Notes: generated by a model from the letters alone, not told the origin. DNA of 64,000 bases from Amycolatopsis benzoatilytica AK 16/65 (GCF_000383915.1 NZ_KB912942.1:6892413-6956412), one strand, 5' to 3'. Shown: positions 1-9,428, numbered from the stretch's first letter. Translations and numbers: made by a program.

Positions 1-166
1 GGTAGCTGCAAATTGCACAATGGGACTAGCATTGCGCCGATCGGGGCGACCTGCCCAGCCGAATTCGTGTCGCGTTTCGATACCTGGTGAGCCATCGGCG
101 GGGAAGCGGCGAACGGTCGTCTGCAGTCTGCGAATGCACGTGCAGAACCGCGCTCCGCGGAGGGCG

Positions 167-213
167 GTGAAGGGAACCTTGAGGGACTCAGAGTCAGTGA
201 ATGTTCCCTTCCC
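167..213. repeat. Family A intergenic palindrome, copy 1
   Basis: Imperfect inverted repeat with arms GTGAAGGGAACCTTGA and its near-complement around a central GACTCAGAGTC. It is almost the same sequence as the copy at 33050-33100. It lies downstream of the phosphotransferase gene, which reads toward it, so a terminator role is plausible. The rest of bases 1-251 shows no supportable gene. Confidence 0.8.
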
Positions 214-251
214 GGACTCGCAGCGCACCGCCTGCACCGGTTAGCAGGGGC

Positions 252-1142
252 TCAGCGGTAGCGGGTCCACGCCGTCCCGGTCCGGCCCGCCCGCAGGTCC
301 GCCAGCCGACGGCGCAGCTCCGCCCGCACCGGCGGGTGACTGCGCAAAATCGGCAGCACGCTGGTCGTCAGCTTCAACTCCCGCACCGCTCTGAGCACCG
401 CGAACCCCGGCCACCGGGTCACGTCGAACCCGTACGCGGCGGCGAATTCCGTATAGCGCGAGGGCGGGTCGCCGAATCGTTCGCGGCCGACGGCGAGTGG
501 CGTCAGGTCCCACTCCGGCGGGCCGACGCACGACGAGTCGAAATCGCACAGCACTGGCCCGTCCGGGCCGGGCAGGACGTTGCCCGGGTGCGCGTCACCG
601 TGCACGAAACCCCTGGCCAGCGGGAACTCCAAGGTGTCCAGCCGGTCCTGGATCTCGGCACAGCGGTCGATCAGGAACCGCTGGTCGTCCGAGGACAGAT
701 CCTCCGCGTCGGCCACCCGCGCCCGTACCGTGACGAGCGGCTCCCACTCCGCCAAACCGTCCGGCGGCGGCAGCTCGTGCACCCGGCGCAGCAGGCCGGC
801 GAGATCAGCGGGCGTCGGCGGCGGGCCGGTCAGCGGCACCCGGTCCCACACCGTCACCAGGTATCCCTGCACTTCAAGCGGCTGGTCAAGGCCAGCCAGC
901 AGACGAACGGCGGGTACCTCATTGCGGGCGAAATGCTCGGCGACCCGCACCACGGTGCCAACGCGATGGCGCAGCTTCGTCGATCCGACGATCCGCACGA
1001 CGACGGGAGCGCTGCCCAGCGTGAAGACCGCGTTGTTCGTGAACCGCAGCAGCCGGGCACCGGCCGGGTCCAGGCCCAGCCGCGCGCAGGTGCCAGCCAG
1101 CACCCGGCGCAGCTTTGCCGGGGTGAACCGGCCCTCGGGCAC
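252..1142 (-). CDS. Aminoglycoside phosphotransferase-family protein (APH)
   Basis: A 296-residue kinase-like protein. The Brenner-type catalytic motif HGDAHPGN and the metal-binding CDFDSS segment that follows it are clear and typical of the APH/choline kinase fold. The substrate cannot be read from sequence; such proteins phosphorylate small hydroxylated molecules and many are not resistance enzymes. The start is GTG at 1142, seven bases after the stop of the XRE-TPR regulator, so the two are probably one transcript. This regulator-phosphotransferase pairing suggests the kinase belongs to a regulated physiological function; this is inference. Confidence 0.85.
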   Translation of the reverse strand: MPEGRFTPAKLRRVLAGTCARLGLDPAGARLLRFTNNAVFTLGSAPVVVRIVGSTKLRHRVGTVVRVAEHFARNEVPAVRLLAGLDQPLEVQGYLVTVWDRVPLTGPPPTPADLAGLLRRVHELPPPDGLAEWEPLVTVRARVADAEDLSSDDQRFLIDRCAEIQDRLDTLEFPLARGFVHGDAHPGNVLPGPDGPVLCDFDSSCVGPPEWDLTPLAVGRERFGDPPSRYTEFAAAYGFDVTRWPGFAVLRAVRELKLTTSVLPILRSHPPVRAELRRRLADLRAGRTGTAWTRYR

Positions 1143-1149
1143 CAGCAGG

Positions 1150-2550
1150 TCAGGCCGCGTAGAAGCTCTTGAGCCGGTCGGCGAGGTCGCGGGCGTCGGC
1201 GTTGTTGCGTCGCCGTTCCGCCTCCGCCAGCAGCGGCCGCATCCGGTCCTTGACCCGCGCGGACTTGATGCTCTCCGCGCAGTCGATAGCCTTGCCGCCG
1301 ACCTTCACGCCGTGGTCGATATCGCCCTCGAGCAGGTGATTCGTGGCGAGCGCGCTCAGCATGAACGCCTTGCTGCGCGCCATGTCGTCGGTATACGTCT
1401 CGACCGCCCGGGTCAACGCCGGGATCGCGTACTTCGTGTGCTCGGCGTTCTTCATCGCCAGCACGGTGTGCACGGTGCCGGTCATCGCGTACACATCGGT
1501 CTCGTTGAAGAACTTGACCCACGATTCCGCCTGGGTCAGGTCAGCCCGGGCGAATTCGTCCTTGCACCGGCCGAGCAGCTTCACCGACTGCTCCTCGTTG
1601 CCCATCATCGCGTAGGCCCACGCCTCGTTGGCGCACAACACCGCCACCGCCAGCTCGGAGCCCGATTCCTGGGCGGCGATCTGCCCGAGCTGGAACAGCT
1701 TCAGCGCGTCGTTCGCGGCGTCCTGGTGCAGGTAGACGCGCCCCATCCGGTACAGCACGTTGGCCACCAAGTGATGGTCGTTGCCCTGTTTGGCCAGGTC
1801 CAGCGCCTGCGCGAAGTGGCCGCGGGCGGAGTCCATCAACCCGGTGTCGAACGAGGTCCAGCCGGCCAGGCTGTGCAGGTCGGCGATCGCGACGAACAGC
1901 CGCTGCTTCACCTGCTCGGCCGCGCTCGACTCGAGCATCTGCTGTCCCCAGGACAGCTGCGCGACCACCGCGTCGCGGCAGAAACCGCCGCCGTACTGGT
2001 AGTCCAGCGCGCGCAACGCTCTGGTCGCCGCCTCGACCTGCCGCACGTCAGTAGTCCCGATGCGCCCGGGGGCCGGGGTGCGCGCGGGCGCCTCCGACCA
2101 CGTGCCGGATTCCGGCCCGAACACCGCCGCACCCATGGTGACCTGGGCGGCGTGCGCGAGGAACCTCCGTCGCTTCACGGACTCGTCCTCCTCAGCCTGC
2201 CGGCCGTCGGACGCGCCGACGACCCGTATCGCCGTGGTCTCGTCATAGGCGAGACCCATGTATCCCCGTGGGACACCCAGGCCGTCGGCGATTCTCGTGA
2301 GCACGTCGTAGGCCATGACCTGGCGACCCTTGAGGATCTCCGACACCTCGGACTGCGACTGGCCGGTCATCGCGGCGATCTGGCGCTGCGATACCCCGTG
2401 TTTGCGCAACAGCCGGTACACGGCGCTGACCTCGCGGGCGGCGAGCGCCTCCCGCATGTCGGGCTGTTCCCAGGCATCGGCCGGAACCGGACTGCCTGAC
2501 CGGGAATCCGCGTTAGCGGCCCCGGAACCACTGCCAGCACTGGCGTCCAT
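1150..2550 (-). CDS. XRE-family transcriptional regulator with TPR domain
   Basis: 466 residues. Residues about 40-95 form a helix-turn-helix with the string SQRQIAAMTGQSQSEVSEIL, matching the XRE/Cro fold. A KRRRFL-hydrophobic stretch around residue 125 resembles a Tat-like segment often seen in these actinobacterial regulators but is internal, so probably not a signal peptide. The remaining C-terminal part is helical and alanine-rich with tetratricopeptide-like spacing (for example the segment around ANVLYRMGRVYLHQDAANDA), suggesting peptide or protein sensing. It is the first gene of a minus-strand pair with the phosphotransferase. The ATG is used; the N-terminal 30 residues are low-complexity. 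Confidence 0.85.
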   Translation of the reverse strand: MDASAGSGSGAANADSRSGSPVPADAWEQPDMREALAAREVSAVYRLLRKHGVSQRQIAAMTGQSQSEVSEILKGRQVMAYDVLTRIADGLGVPRGYMGLAYDETTAIRVVGASDGRQAEEDESVKRRRFLAHAAQVTMGAAVFGPESGTWSEAPARTPAPGRIGTTDVRQVEAATRALRALDYQYGGGFCRDAVVAQLSWGQQMLESSAAEQVKQRLFVAIADLHSLAGWTSFDTGLMDSARGHFAQALDLAKQGNDHHLVANVLYRMGRVYLHQDAANDALKLFQLGQIAAQESGSELAVAVLCANEAWAYAMMGNEEQSVKLLGRCKDEFARADLTQAESWVKFFNETDVYAMTGTVHTVLAMKNAEHTKYAIPALTRAVETYTDDMARSKAFMLSALATNHLLEGDIDHGVKVGGKAIDCAESIKSARVKDRMRPLLAEAERRRNNADARDLADRLKSFYAA

Positions 2551-2872
2551 TGCGCCCCCTCACCGTCTCCTGGGCGTCTGATCAGCACCCTAAGCACACG
2601 CGAGAACCTTGTGAAACGTGCGAACGGCGGGGTTGATCGGCTGGGCCGAACTCCGCTGACCGCTTACCGTGGAACGCTGCCCGGTCACCGCTATGACGCG
2701 GTTTCGACCTTCTCTCGCACCCGGTTTCACTTCACTGTAGTTGTCAGATCTCCGTCACCGCCCGCACACCCGCAGCGATCACGGAGAGCGATGAACCCGA
2801 CAACACAGATCTGCCGGTGAACGTGCAACCCGCAAGGTGCACCCGCCCGGGACGAGAAAGCGTGGAGGGCCA
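2551..2872. other. Divergent intergenic region
   Basis: About 320 bases between the minus-strand regulator and two plus-strand small genes. It must hold promoters for both directions. No convincing gene, tRNA or long inverted repeat was seen; short open frames here have unconvincing composition. Confidence 0.5.
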
Positions 2873-3229
2873 GTGGAGTTCGTGGAATCGCTCGGTGGAG
2901 GACAAGCCGGGACCGCGGTGCGGTCCGCCCGGCCGGCCGCACCAGGGCTCGCCACGGCGCGCCCGATGCCGTCCGTCGCTTCCGCCGTCGCCGCTTCGGC
3001 CGCCGCCGACCCGCGCACCGCGGGCGTACGGCACTACGAAGGCGGCCAGGTCGTGTGGCGAGTGCAGTGCGGCGACCTCATCAGCCGCGAACGCGCCGTG
3101 ACCGTGTTCGTCGAGGACAACGAGGTCGTAGTGGTCTCCCCGCCCGGGGAAACCGCCCGTCTCACGTCCGGCCAGCTCGGCCAGCTCCGGGCCGCGCTCA
3201 ACGAAGCCGCCACGATGGCGGAAAGGTGA
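2873..3229 (+). CDS. Hypothetical small protein
   Basis: About 118 residues from the GTG at 2873, preceded by GGAGGG; an upstream in-frame GTG at 2837 is an alternative start. The N-terminal 50 residues are Ala/Pro-rich and probably disordered. The C-terminal half (from HYEGGQVVWRVQ through TMAER) looks like a compact beta-rich domain ending in a helix with TSGQLGQLRAALNEA. No family recognised. Its stop overlaps the GTG of the next gene, so the two are probably translationally coupled. Confidence 0.65.
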   Translation: MEFVESLGGGQAGTAVRSARPAAPGLATARPMPSVASAVAASAAADPRTAGVRHYEGGQVVWRVQCGDLISRERAVTVFVEDNEVVVVSPPGETARLTSGQLGQLRAALNEAATMAER

Positions 3230-3663
3230 CGGTGAGTTTCTCCATGGATCAGGTACTCGGACAGGTACTCCGCAACGCCGTATGGGAGCGCCTCGACATG
3301 CTGTCCGACCTGGCGGAACGAGCCGACGCCCAGTCGCTGGTCTCGGTCGCCCGCTCCGAACTTCCCCGCCTCGCCGAGGGCTGGCGCGCGATGCTGCAGG
3401 CGCACGAGCCCGACGAACGCGGCGACTGCCCCACCTGCTCGACCCGCTGGCACCGGTGCAAGGCCCCGTGCTCGGTGTGGCAGGTCGCGCACGAACACCT
3501 GGTCGCCGGCGGGCTCGCCCCGCAGGCTCTTTCCGCGGCCGGCCATCGGCCGGCCCGGCGACGCGCCGCGGTGCCCGGCCAGAACCGGCGACCCGCGGCG
3601 GAAACGCCCGCCGAGTCCACCGGCCGGCACGCACTGGTGAAGGCGCGTCCGGTCAGCGCCTGA
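3226..3663 (+). CDS. Hypothetical protein with Cys/His cluster
   Basis: 145 residues from the GTG at 3226, which overlaps the preceding stop as GTGA; GTG 3232 and ATG 3244 are alternative starts. The first 60 residues are helical. The middle has CPTCSTRWHRCKAPC, a C-x2-C-x4-H-x-C-x3-C arrangement that could bind zinc. The C-terminal 50 residues are Arg/Pro/Ala-rich and probably disordered. No family recognised. It is coupled to the preceding small gene, so the two products may act together. Confidence 0.7.
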   Translation: MTVSFSMDQVLGQVLRNAVWERLDMLSDLAERADAQSLVSVARSELPRLAEGWRAMLQAHEPDERGDCPTCSTRWHRCKAPCSVWQVAHEHLVAGGLAPQALSAAGHRPARRRAAVPGQNRRPAAETPAESTGRHALVKARPVSA

Positions 3664-3851
3664 TCCACCCCGGGACGCCCCGGCGTCCCCCGACTGGCGA
3701 GCGAGCGACCGCCCGGAGACCCCACCGGGCCCGGTCGCCGGCACCCTCGCCCGGCCGAGGGCTGACCCGTCCGTACCCCCGAGCGCGACGGCTCAGCCCT
3801 CGGCCACCCCTCGACGTAAACGCGATTAATCGAAAAATGTCCGGCAGAACA

Positions 3852-3880
3852 CCTAGCGGACGCGGTAATCGGACGCTAGG
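3852..3880. promoter_or_regulatory. Inverted repeat upstream of RHS toxin gene
   Basis: CCTAGCG and CGCTAGG arms separated by 15 bases, in the 550-base gap before the RHS gene. Arm spacing of about two helical turns centre to centre would suit an operator. No regulator can be assigned. Confidence 0.35.
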
Positions 3881-3928
3881 TTGAAGATCACTCGGATCGG
3901 CTGTTGCGGCCGATCACGACCTCGAACT

Positions 3929-3980
3929 CCGCGGGCCGGTGCCGTTGCACTCCCCTCCCCCGACCGGCACCGGCCCGCGG
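3929..3980. terminator. Strong GC-rich stem-loop
   Basis: A perfect 16-bp stem (CCGCGGGCCGGTGCCG and its complement) with a 20-base pyrimidine-rich loop. There is no T-tract after it. It could terminate transcription from the small genes upstream or form a structured leader before the toxin gene. The rest of 3664-4213 shows no supportable gene. Confidence 0.5.
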
Positions 3981-4213
3981 TTCCACTTCCCAGACCCGCC
4001 GCCGACTCCGAGTTCCGGAGTTCCGCGGCGGGTTCTGCGCGCTTACCGCTGACCCGTGCTCGGCGCGGCCGCACGCGCGGGCATCGCCACGGTAATTCCG
4101 CGCAACACCACGGCGAACGCGAGGGAACTGTCGGTAGCCTGCTGCGGGGGTCTGTGCGTTCGATTTCGGCTGCGCGCCCAAGTGATGTGTGGTGAGCGTC
4201 GAGAAGGGCCGGT

Positions 4214-7200
4214 ATGTCGAATCCATTGATCGCCGAAAAGCAGGACTCGACCTCCGCGATCTCCGGCATCTCGATCCTCGAGGCCGGAAAGGGCCTGAAG
4301 GACGGCATCGAGTCCGGCGACTGGGCGGCGACCGTGATGGGCGCGGTCGGGGTCGGCATGGAGGCGCTCGCCGCGGTGATGGACCCGTTCGGCGCGATCC
4401 TCGCCGCCGGTGTCGGCTGGCTGATCGAACACGTCGGCCCGCTCAAGGAAGCGCTGGACAAACTGGCCGGCGACCCGGACCAGGTGCACGCGTACTCCGA
4501 GACCTGGAAGAACGTTGCCAAAGAGGTCTCTTCCGTCTCCCAGGACCTGGCCGCACAGGTCAAAAAGGACATCGAGTCCTGGGAGGGCGGCAGCGCTGAC
4601 GCTTACCGCAAGCAGGCCGAGGAAGTCGCGAAGACTCTCGACGGCGCCGCTCAGGCCTGCGAGGGCGCGGGCAGCGGGGTGAAGACCGCGGGCGAGGTCG
4701 TCGGCGCGGTGCGGATGCTCGTGCGCGACATCATCTCCCAGGTCGTGGCGCACCTGATCTCGTGGGCGCTGCAGGTGCTGTTCACCCTCGGCATCGGGAT
4801 GGCCTGGGTGGTGCCGCAGGTGGTCAACCTGGTGGCCAAAACCGCCAAGCAGATCGCCGAACTGGTCAAGAACCTCACCAAGGCGCTCAAGGAACTCGGC
4901 AAGCTCCTCACCAAGACGAAGGGCCTGTTCGAGAACGTCGCCAAGTCGATGAAGAGCATCAAGGGCGGCGGCAAGGAGGCCACGCACCCGCCGAAGGAGA
5001 TCAAGTCTCCCGGCGGCGACTCCACCAAGCCTTCCGGAGCGAAGGACACCCCGAACGAAAAAGGCGGTGGCAGCGGCGAGAAACCGCCGCCCGTCAAGGA
5101 CGAGTCCACCAATACCTCTGGTGCGCACGACGGACCGCCGCCGGAAAACAAAGGCGGCGGGAACCACGAGCCGCCTCCGCGCGAACCCGCCAAGGACGAG
5201 GCGCAGGGCGACGGGGGCGGCGCGAACAAGAACGAACGCGGCGGTAACGAGCGGAGCGACCCGGCGAAGGACAAGACCGAGGCGTCCAACGCGAAGCAGG
5301 AGGGGGACGCCGATCCGCCCTGCCTGACCGACCCGGTCGTCATTTCCACCGGCGAGGTGCTCGTCGAGGACTACGACCTCGAACTGCCGGAGCTGCTGAT
5401 GCGCCGGACGCATCGGTCGTCGTATCGCTCCGGGCGCTGGTTCGGCTCGAACTGGGCGTCCACGGTGGACCAACGGCTGGAGTTCGGCGAGGAGTACGTC
5501 CGGTACTACGGTCCGGAAGGCATCATCCTCTACTACCCGATGCCCGCCGGGGACGATCCGGTCCTGCCGACCGAAGGCGCGCGCTGGCCGCTGACCAGGC
5601 ACGCCGACGGCAGCTGCACGATCGACCAGGTGCGCCCGGATCGGACGATGCGGTTTTCCGGCGAGGGCAAGGCTTTGCCGCTGCGCTCGATCGAGGACGC
5701 CGACGGCGCGCGGACCGAACTGTCCTACGACGATTCCGGCGCGCCCGCGCTGCTCACGCATTCCAGCGGGATCCAGGTCGGCTTCCGCACCGACGGGCAC
5801 CGCGTCACCGAGCTGCGGATGATCGGCGACGGGCCGGCTCCGGACGTCGTCGTGCGCAACTACCGCTACGACTACCGCGGTCACCTCTCCGAGGTCATCA
5901 ACTCCTCGGGCACGGCGATGCGCTACACCTACGACCCCGGCGGCAGGGTCACGAGCTGGGAAGACCGCAACGGGGTCGCCTACCGCTACCTCTACGACGC
6001 CGAAGGCCGCTGCGTGCGCACCGAGGGCGATCAGGGCTTCTACAGCGGCGCGTTCGAATTCCTCCCCGAGGCCCGCATCACCCGGTTCACCGATTCCCTC
6101 GGCCACGTCTCGGAATACGAGTACAACGCGGAGGGACGCCCGGTCCGGGAGACCGATCCGCTGGGCAACGTGACGCGCTCCGATTGGGACCGCTACGGCA
6201 ATCTGCTCCGCCGGGTCGACCCGCTCGGCCGGGTCACCGAATACACCTACGACGAGGACGGCACGCCGCTCACCATCGCCCGTCCCGACGGCAGTCTCGC
6301 CGAACTTGAGCACGATGGCGTCGAACTGGCGTCGATCACGGTGCACGGCAACGGACGGACCTGGCAGCGCCGGTACGACCGGCCCGCCGTGCCTGAGCTG
6401 CCGGGCTTCCTGGGCGAAGCCGAGATCTCCGACGAGGAGCTGGACCAGTTCGGCCGTCCGCGCACCGCGCCCGAGGTCGGCGGCGGGCGCGTGCAGCTGG
6501 GCTGGACGGTCGACGGCAAACCCGCCTCGCGCGTCGGGGTGCACCGCGAGCGCGCGATGTGGCGGTACGACCGCGAGGGCAACGAGATCGAGCACGTCGA
6601 CGAACTCGGCCGGGCGACCAAGCGCGAGTACGGGCCGTTCGACGTGGTCACCGCGGTCGTGGACCCCTCCGGCGCGCGCACCAGCTACACCTACGACACC
6701 GAGCTCCGGCTGACGTCGGTGACCGATCCGCTGAACCGCACCTGGACCTACACCTACGACCCGCTCGGCAGGCTGGCCGCGCAGACCGATTTCGACGGCC
6801 GGACCCGGACCTACGCCTACGACGCGGCCGGGCAGACCGTCGCCGTGACCGAGCCGGACGGTTCAGTCACCGAGAACGAGTACGACCTGCTGGGCAACCG
6901 GGTCGAGATCCGCAGCCCGCACCGGACCGTGCGCTACGCCTACGACCCGGTCGGCAATGTCGTGCGAGCGGAGTCCGCGGACTCGGTGGCGGAATTCGAC
7001 CGCGACCTGTACGGCCGGGTCGTCCGCGAGGCGATCGACGGCGTCGAGGTGCACTTCGCCTACGACGAGGAGAGTCAGACCATCCGCCGCCGCACGCCGT
7101 CCGGCGCGGAGAGCGTGTGGACGTTCGACGAGGAAGACCGGCCGGTTTCGCTGGCCACCGCGGGACACACCGTGCGCTACCGGCTGGACGACGAGGGCCG

Positions 7201-9412
7201 CGTGCTCGCCCGCGACACCGACGGGATCAGCACCCTGCAGCAGGCGTTCGGCCCGCGCGGGCTGGTCACCGCGCAGCAGGTTTCCCGTGGAACATCCCCG
7301 GTGCAGCGGCGCGGTCTCGAGTACTACGCGGACGGCAGCCTCGCCGCGGTGCAGGACAGCCTTGCCGGGAACACCGTCTACACGCGGGACCCGGCCGGGC
7401 GCGTGGTCACGGTGTCCTCCGCGGCGGGCACGGAAGAGCTGCGCTACAACGCGGCCGGCGAACTGACCGCCTGGTCGGGCAGCACCGGTCTGTCCGCCGA
7501 CTACGACGCCCTCGGCCGCCGGATCCGGCACCGCGAGGTGCATCCGGGCGGCGTGCGGGTGTGGGAGTACTCGTGGACCGGCGAACTGCTCACCGGCCTG
7601 CGCACGCCGGACGGCGCGCAGTGGCGCTACCGGTACGACCCGCTCGGCCGCCGGATCGCCAAGGAGCGGCTCCTGGCCGACGGTTCCGTCGCGGAATCGA
7701 CCCGGTTCGGGTGGGACGGCTTCGTGCTCATCGAACAGGAGCACACCGATCCGTCGGGAGTGCGCCGGACGACCACCTGGGAACGCAGGCCGGGCAGCGA
7801 CGAACCGGTCACCCAGTTCGAACGCGGCCCCGGCGGCGACCGGTTCGCGTCAGTGGTCACCGACGCCATCGGGACGCCGACCGAACTGATCGACGAGGAC
7901 GGCGGACTCGCCTGGAGCGCCCGCCGTTCGCTGTGGGGCCGGGTCCAGCCCGGCGGGATCCCGCTGCAGTTCCCCGGTCAGTACGCGGACGCCGAATCCG
8001 GCCTGCACTACAACGTGTTCCGCTACTACGACCCGGCCGCCGCGCGCTACCTCAGCCAGGACCCGCTGGGACTGGAGGGCGGGCCGAACCCGAGCAACTA
8101 CGTTCCCGACCCGTTCGCCGCCACCGACGTGCTCGGCCTCAAATGCGGCGGCAAGGGCAAGGACCCGGACAAGCCGGACGCGGACTCCACGGCCAAGCAC
8201 AACTCCGACAACGGCGGCGGGAGCAGCAGTTCCCCCGCAGCCGACAAGGGCAAGGGCAAGGCCGGCAACAAGCGCAAGCGCGACGACAAAGACGACGGCG
8301 CCAGCGGCTCCGACGGCAAGTCGAACGCGAAGAAAAAGAAGGACGACGTCTGGGACCGGATGGCGTGGAACTCAGACGCCAAGAACGCGCGCAAGAACCA
8401 GACCGGCGACAAAAACGATCCGTTCTACAAGGCCGGAAGCGACGTCGCCCAGCGGCACATCATCTCGTTCCAGAAAATGCGGGACGGCCTGAAGAACTGG
8501 GTGCACGAACAGCCGGTCGAGAAGCAAAGCGCGCTGACCAAGAAATACGGCGAGGAAGAGCTGCCGAAGCTGCACAACCAGCCCAAGAACCTGCCGCTCG
8601 GCCCGCAGCACACCAACGCCGGGATCGGCGGCGTCTCGACCCGGATCGGCAACATCGAGGACGGGATCGCGGGCAAGCTCAAGGTCGGCAAGAACGACCA
8701 GATCACGTCCGAGCAACCGAAGTGGCCGAGCGACTCGCTGGACAAGAGCGGCGGTTACAAGCACAAGGACCACCCGGACCTCGACAAGAACTGGCGCCCG
8801 GTCGGCCAGCAGGCGGACCGCATCACCGATCCCAAGGAGATGAACCGGGCCACCCGCGACATCGGCGACAGCTCGGACTTCGACTGGCCCGGCGGCGACA
8901 AAGAAGGAATAGAATTCAAGGAGTGGCACAAGTCCTTCAACGAATTCACTGACCTCAAGGAAAACCCGAAGAACTACACGCAGGAAGACGTGGACGGCAT
9001 CATCGACCGTTTCCACAATCTGCCCGCGCCGTCCGGGCGGCATCCCACGATCGACGAGTACAACAAGGCCCCGGACGGCAACCCCTATCGGTTCGACGAC
9101 CAGGGCAACCCGGTCGACATCAACAAGGACTCGCACCCGGACTGGAAGCGTCCGGACAAGCCGCTCGACGGCAACGACATGCGCACCGAGTGGGGCAACC
9201 GGAACGCGCAGGACAAGGGGCCGACCCAGAAGGACTGGGACGACCTCGAAAACGGCAAGTACGACCCGAAGGAATGGAAAGACCCCGACCGGAAGAAGGA
9301 GCTGGACGAGGTCGGCGATCCCAGCAAACAGGACGTCGAGGACGCCGCCGCGGAGGCGAAAGCCAAGTCCGCAAAGATGGCGGAGGACGCGCGGAAGAAC
9401 CGCGGCTGGTGA
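4214..9412 (+). CDS. WXG-RHS polymorphic toxin
   Basis: 1732 residues. The N-terminus (about 1-160) is helical with an ESWEGGSADAYR element near residue 122, the WXG-type signature linked to type VII secretion, followed by a hydrophobic stretch around 173-205. A K/P/G-rich linker leads to a DUF6531-like segment near 370-445, then many YD repeats (Y-x-YD-x2-G) to about residue 1270. The RHS core ends with YYDPAAARYLSQDPLG and DVLGLKC near 1311. The last 420 residues begin with a lysine-rich linker and contain QRHIIS and LPLGPQHTN, a spacing that recalls HNH-type nuclease toxins; the toxin class is an inference. The ATG follows AAGGGCCGGT. No immunity-like gene follows: the next gene starts on the other strand after 16 bases. 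Confidence 0.9.
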   Translation: MSNPLIAEKQDSTSAISGISILEAGKGLKDGIESGDWAATVMGAVGVGMEALAAVMDPFGAILAAGVGWLIEHVGPLKEALDKLAGDPDQVHAYSETWKNVAKEVSSVSQDLAAQVKKDIESWEGGSADAYRKQAEEVAKTLDGAAQACEGAGSGVKTAGEVVGAVRMLVRDIISQVVAHLISWALQVLFTLGIGMAWVVPQVVNLVAKTAKQIAELVKNLTKALKELGKLLTKTKGLFENVAKSMKSIKGGGKEATHPPKEIKSPGGDSTKPSGAKDTPNEKGGGSGEKPPPVKDESTNTSGAHDGPPPENKGGGNHEPPPREPAKDEAQGDGGGANKNERGGNERSDPAKDKTEASNAKQEGDADPPCLTDPVVISTGEVLVEDYDLELPELLMRRTHRSSYRSGRWFGSNWASTVDQRLEFGEEYVRYYGPEGIILYYPMPAGDDPVLPTEGARWPLTRHADGSCTIDQVRPDRTMRFSGEGKALPLRSIEDADGARTELSYDDSGAPALLTHSSGIQVGFRTDGHRVTELRMIGDGPAPDVVVRNYRYDYRGHLSEVINSSGTAMRYTYDPGGRVTSWEDRNGVAYRYLYDAEGRCVRTEGDQGFYSGAFEFLPEARITRFTDSLGHVSEYEYNAEGRPVRETDPLGNVTRSDWDRYGNLLRRVDPLGRVTEYTYDEDGTPLTIARPDGSLAELEHDGVELASITVHGNGRTWQRRYDRPAVPELPGFLGEAEISDEELDQFGRPRTAPEVGGGRVQLGWTVDGKPASRVGVHRERAMWRYDREGNEIEHVDELGRATKREYGPFDVVTAVVDPSGARTSYTYDTELRLTSVTDPLNRTWTYTYDPLGRLAAQTDFDGRTRTYAYDAAGQTVAVTEPDGSVTENEYDLLGNRVEIRSPHRTVRYAYDPVGNVVRAESADSVAEFDRDLYGRVVREAIDGVEVHFAYDEESQTIRRRTPSGAESVWTFDEEDRPVSLATAGHTVRYRLDDEGRVLARDTDGISTLQQAFGPRGLVTAQQVSRGTSPVQRRGLEYYADGSLAAVQDSLAGNTVYTRDPAGRVVTVSSAAGTEELRYNAAGELTAWSGSTGLSADYDALGRRIRHREVHPGGVRVWEYSWTGELLTGLRTPDGAQWRYRYDPLGRRIAKERLLADGSVAESTRFGWDGFVLIEQEHTDPSGVRRTTTWERRPGSDEPVTQFERGPGGDRFASVVTDAIGTPTELIDEDGGLAWSARRSLWGRVQPGGIPLQFPGQYADAESGLHYNVFRYYDPAAARYLSQDPLGLEGGPNPSNYVPDPFAATDVLGLKCGGKGKDPDKPDADSTAKHNSDNGGGSSSSPAADKGKGKAGNKRKRDDKDDGASGSDGKSNAKKKKDDVWDRMAWNSDAKNARKNQTGDKNDPFYKAGSDVAQRHIISFQKMRDGLKNWVHEQPVEKQSALTKKYGEEELPKLHNQPKNLPLGPQHTNAGIGGVSTRIGNIEDGIAGKLKVGKNDQITSEQPKWPSDSLDKSGGYKHKDHPDLDKNWRPVGQQADRITDPKEMNRATRDIGDSSDFDWPGGDKEGIEFKEWHKSFNEFTDLKENPKNYTQEDVDGIIDRFHNLPAPSGRHPTIDEYNKAPDGNPYRFDDQGNPVDINKDSHPDWKRPDKPLDGNDMRTEWGNRNAQDKGPTQKDWDDLENGKYDPKEWKDPDRKKELDEVGDPSKQDVEDAAAEAKAKSAKMAEDARKNRGW

Positions 9413-9428
9413 CCTCGGGAAGCGGACG

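Noticed and set aside
7..17. TGCAAATTGCA palindrome at the window start
   Set aside because: Only 11 bases and without context to the left, so it cannot be judged.
2611..2820. Open frame of 69 residues in the divergent gap
   Set aside because: No ribosome site, Arg/Pro/Ser-rich product without order, and it would occupy the promoters of both flanking genes.
4043..6595. Very long open frame on the minus strand opposite the RHS gene
   Set aside because: It mirrors the YD repeats of the real gene; its product is a Val/Arg/Ala-rich sequence without domains. A GC-rich coding strand often leaves the opposite strand open.
6559..8952. Second plus-strand frame inside the RHS gene
   Set aside because: Composition is Arg-rich (typical of a shifted frame) and the RHS core and toxin motifs are all in the 4214 frame.
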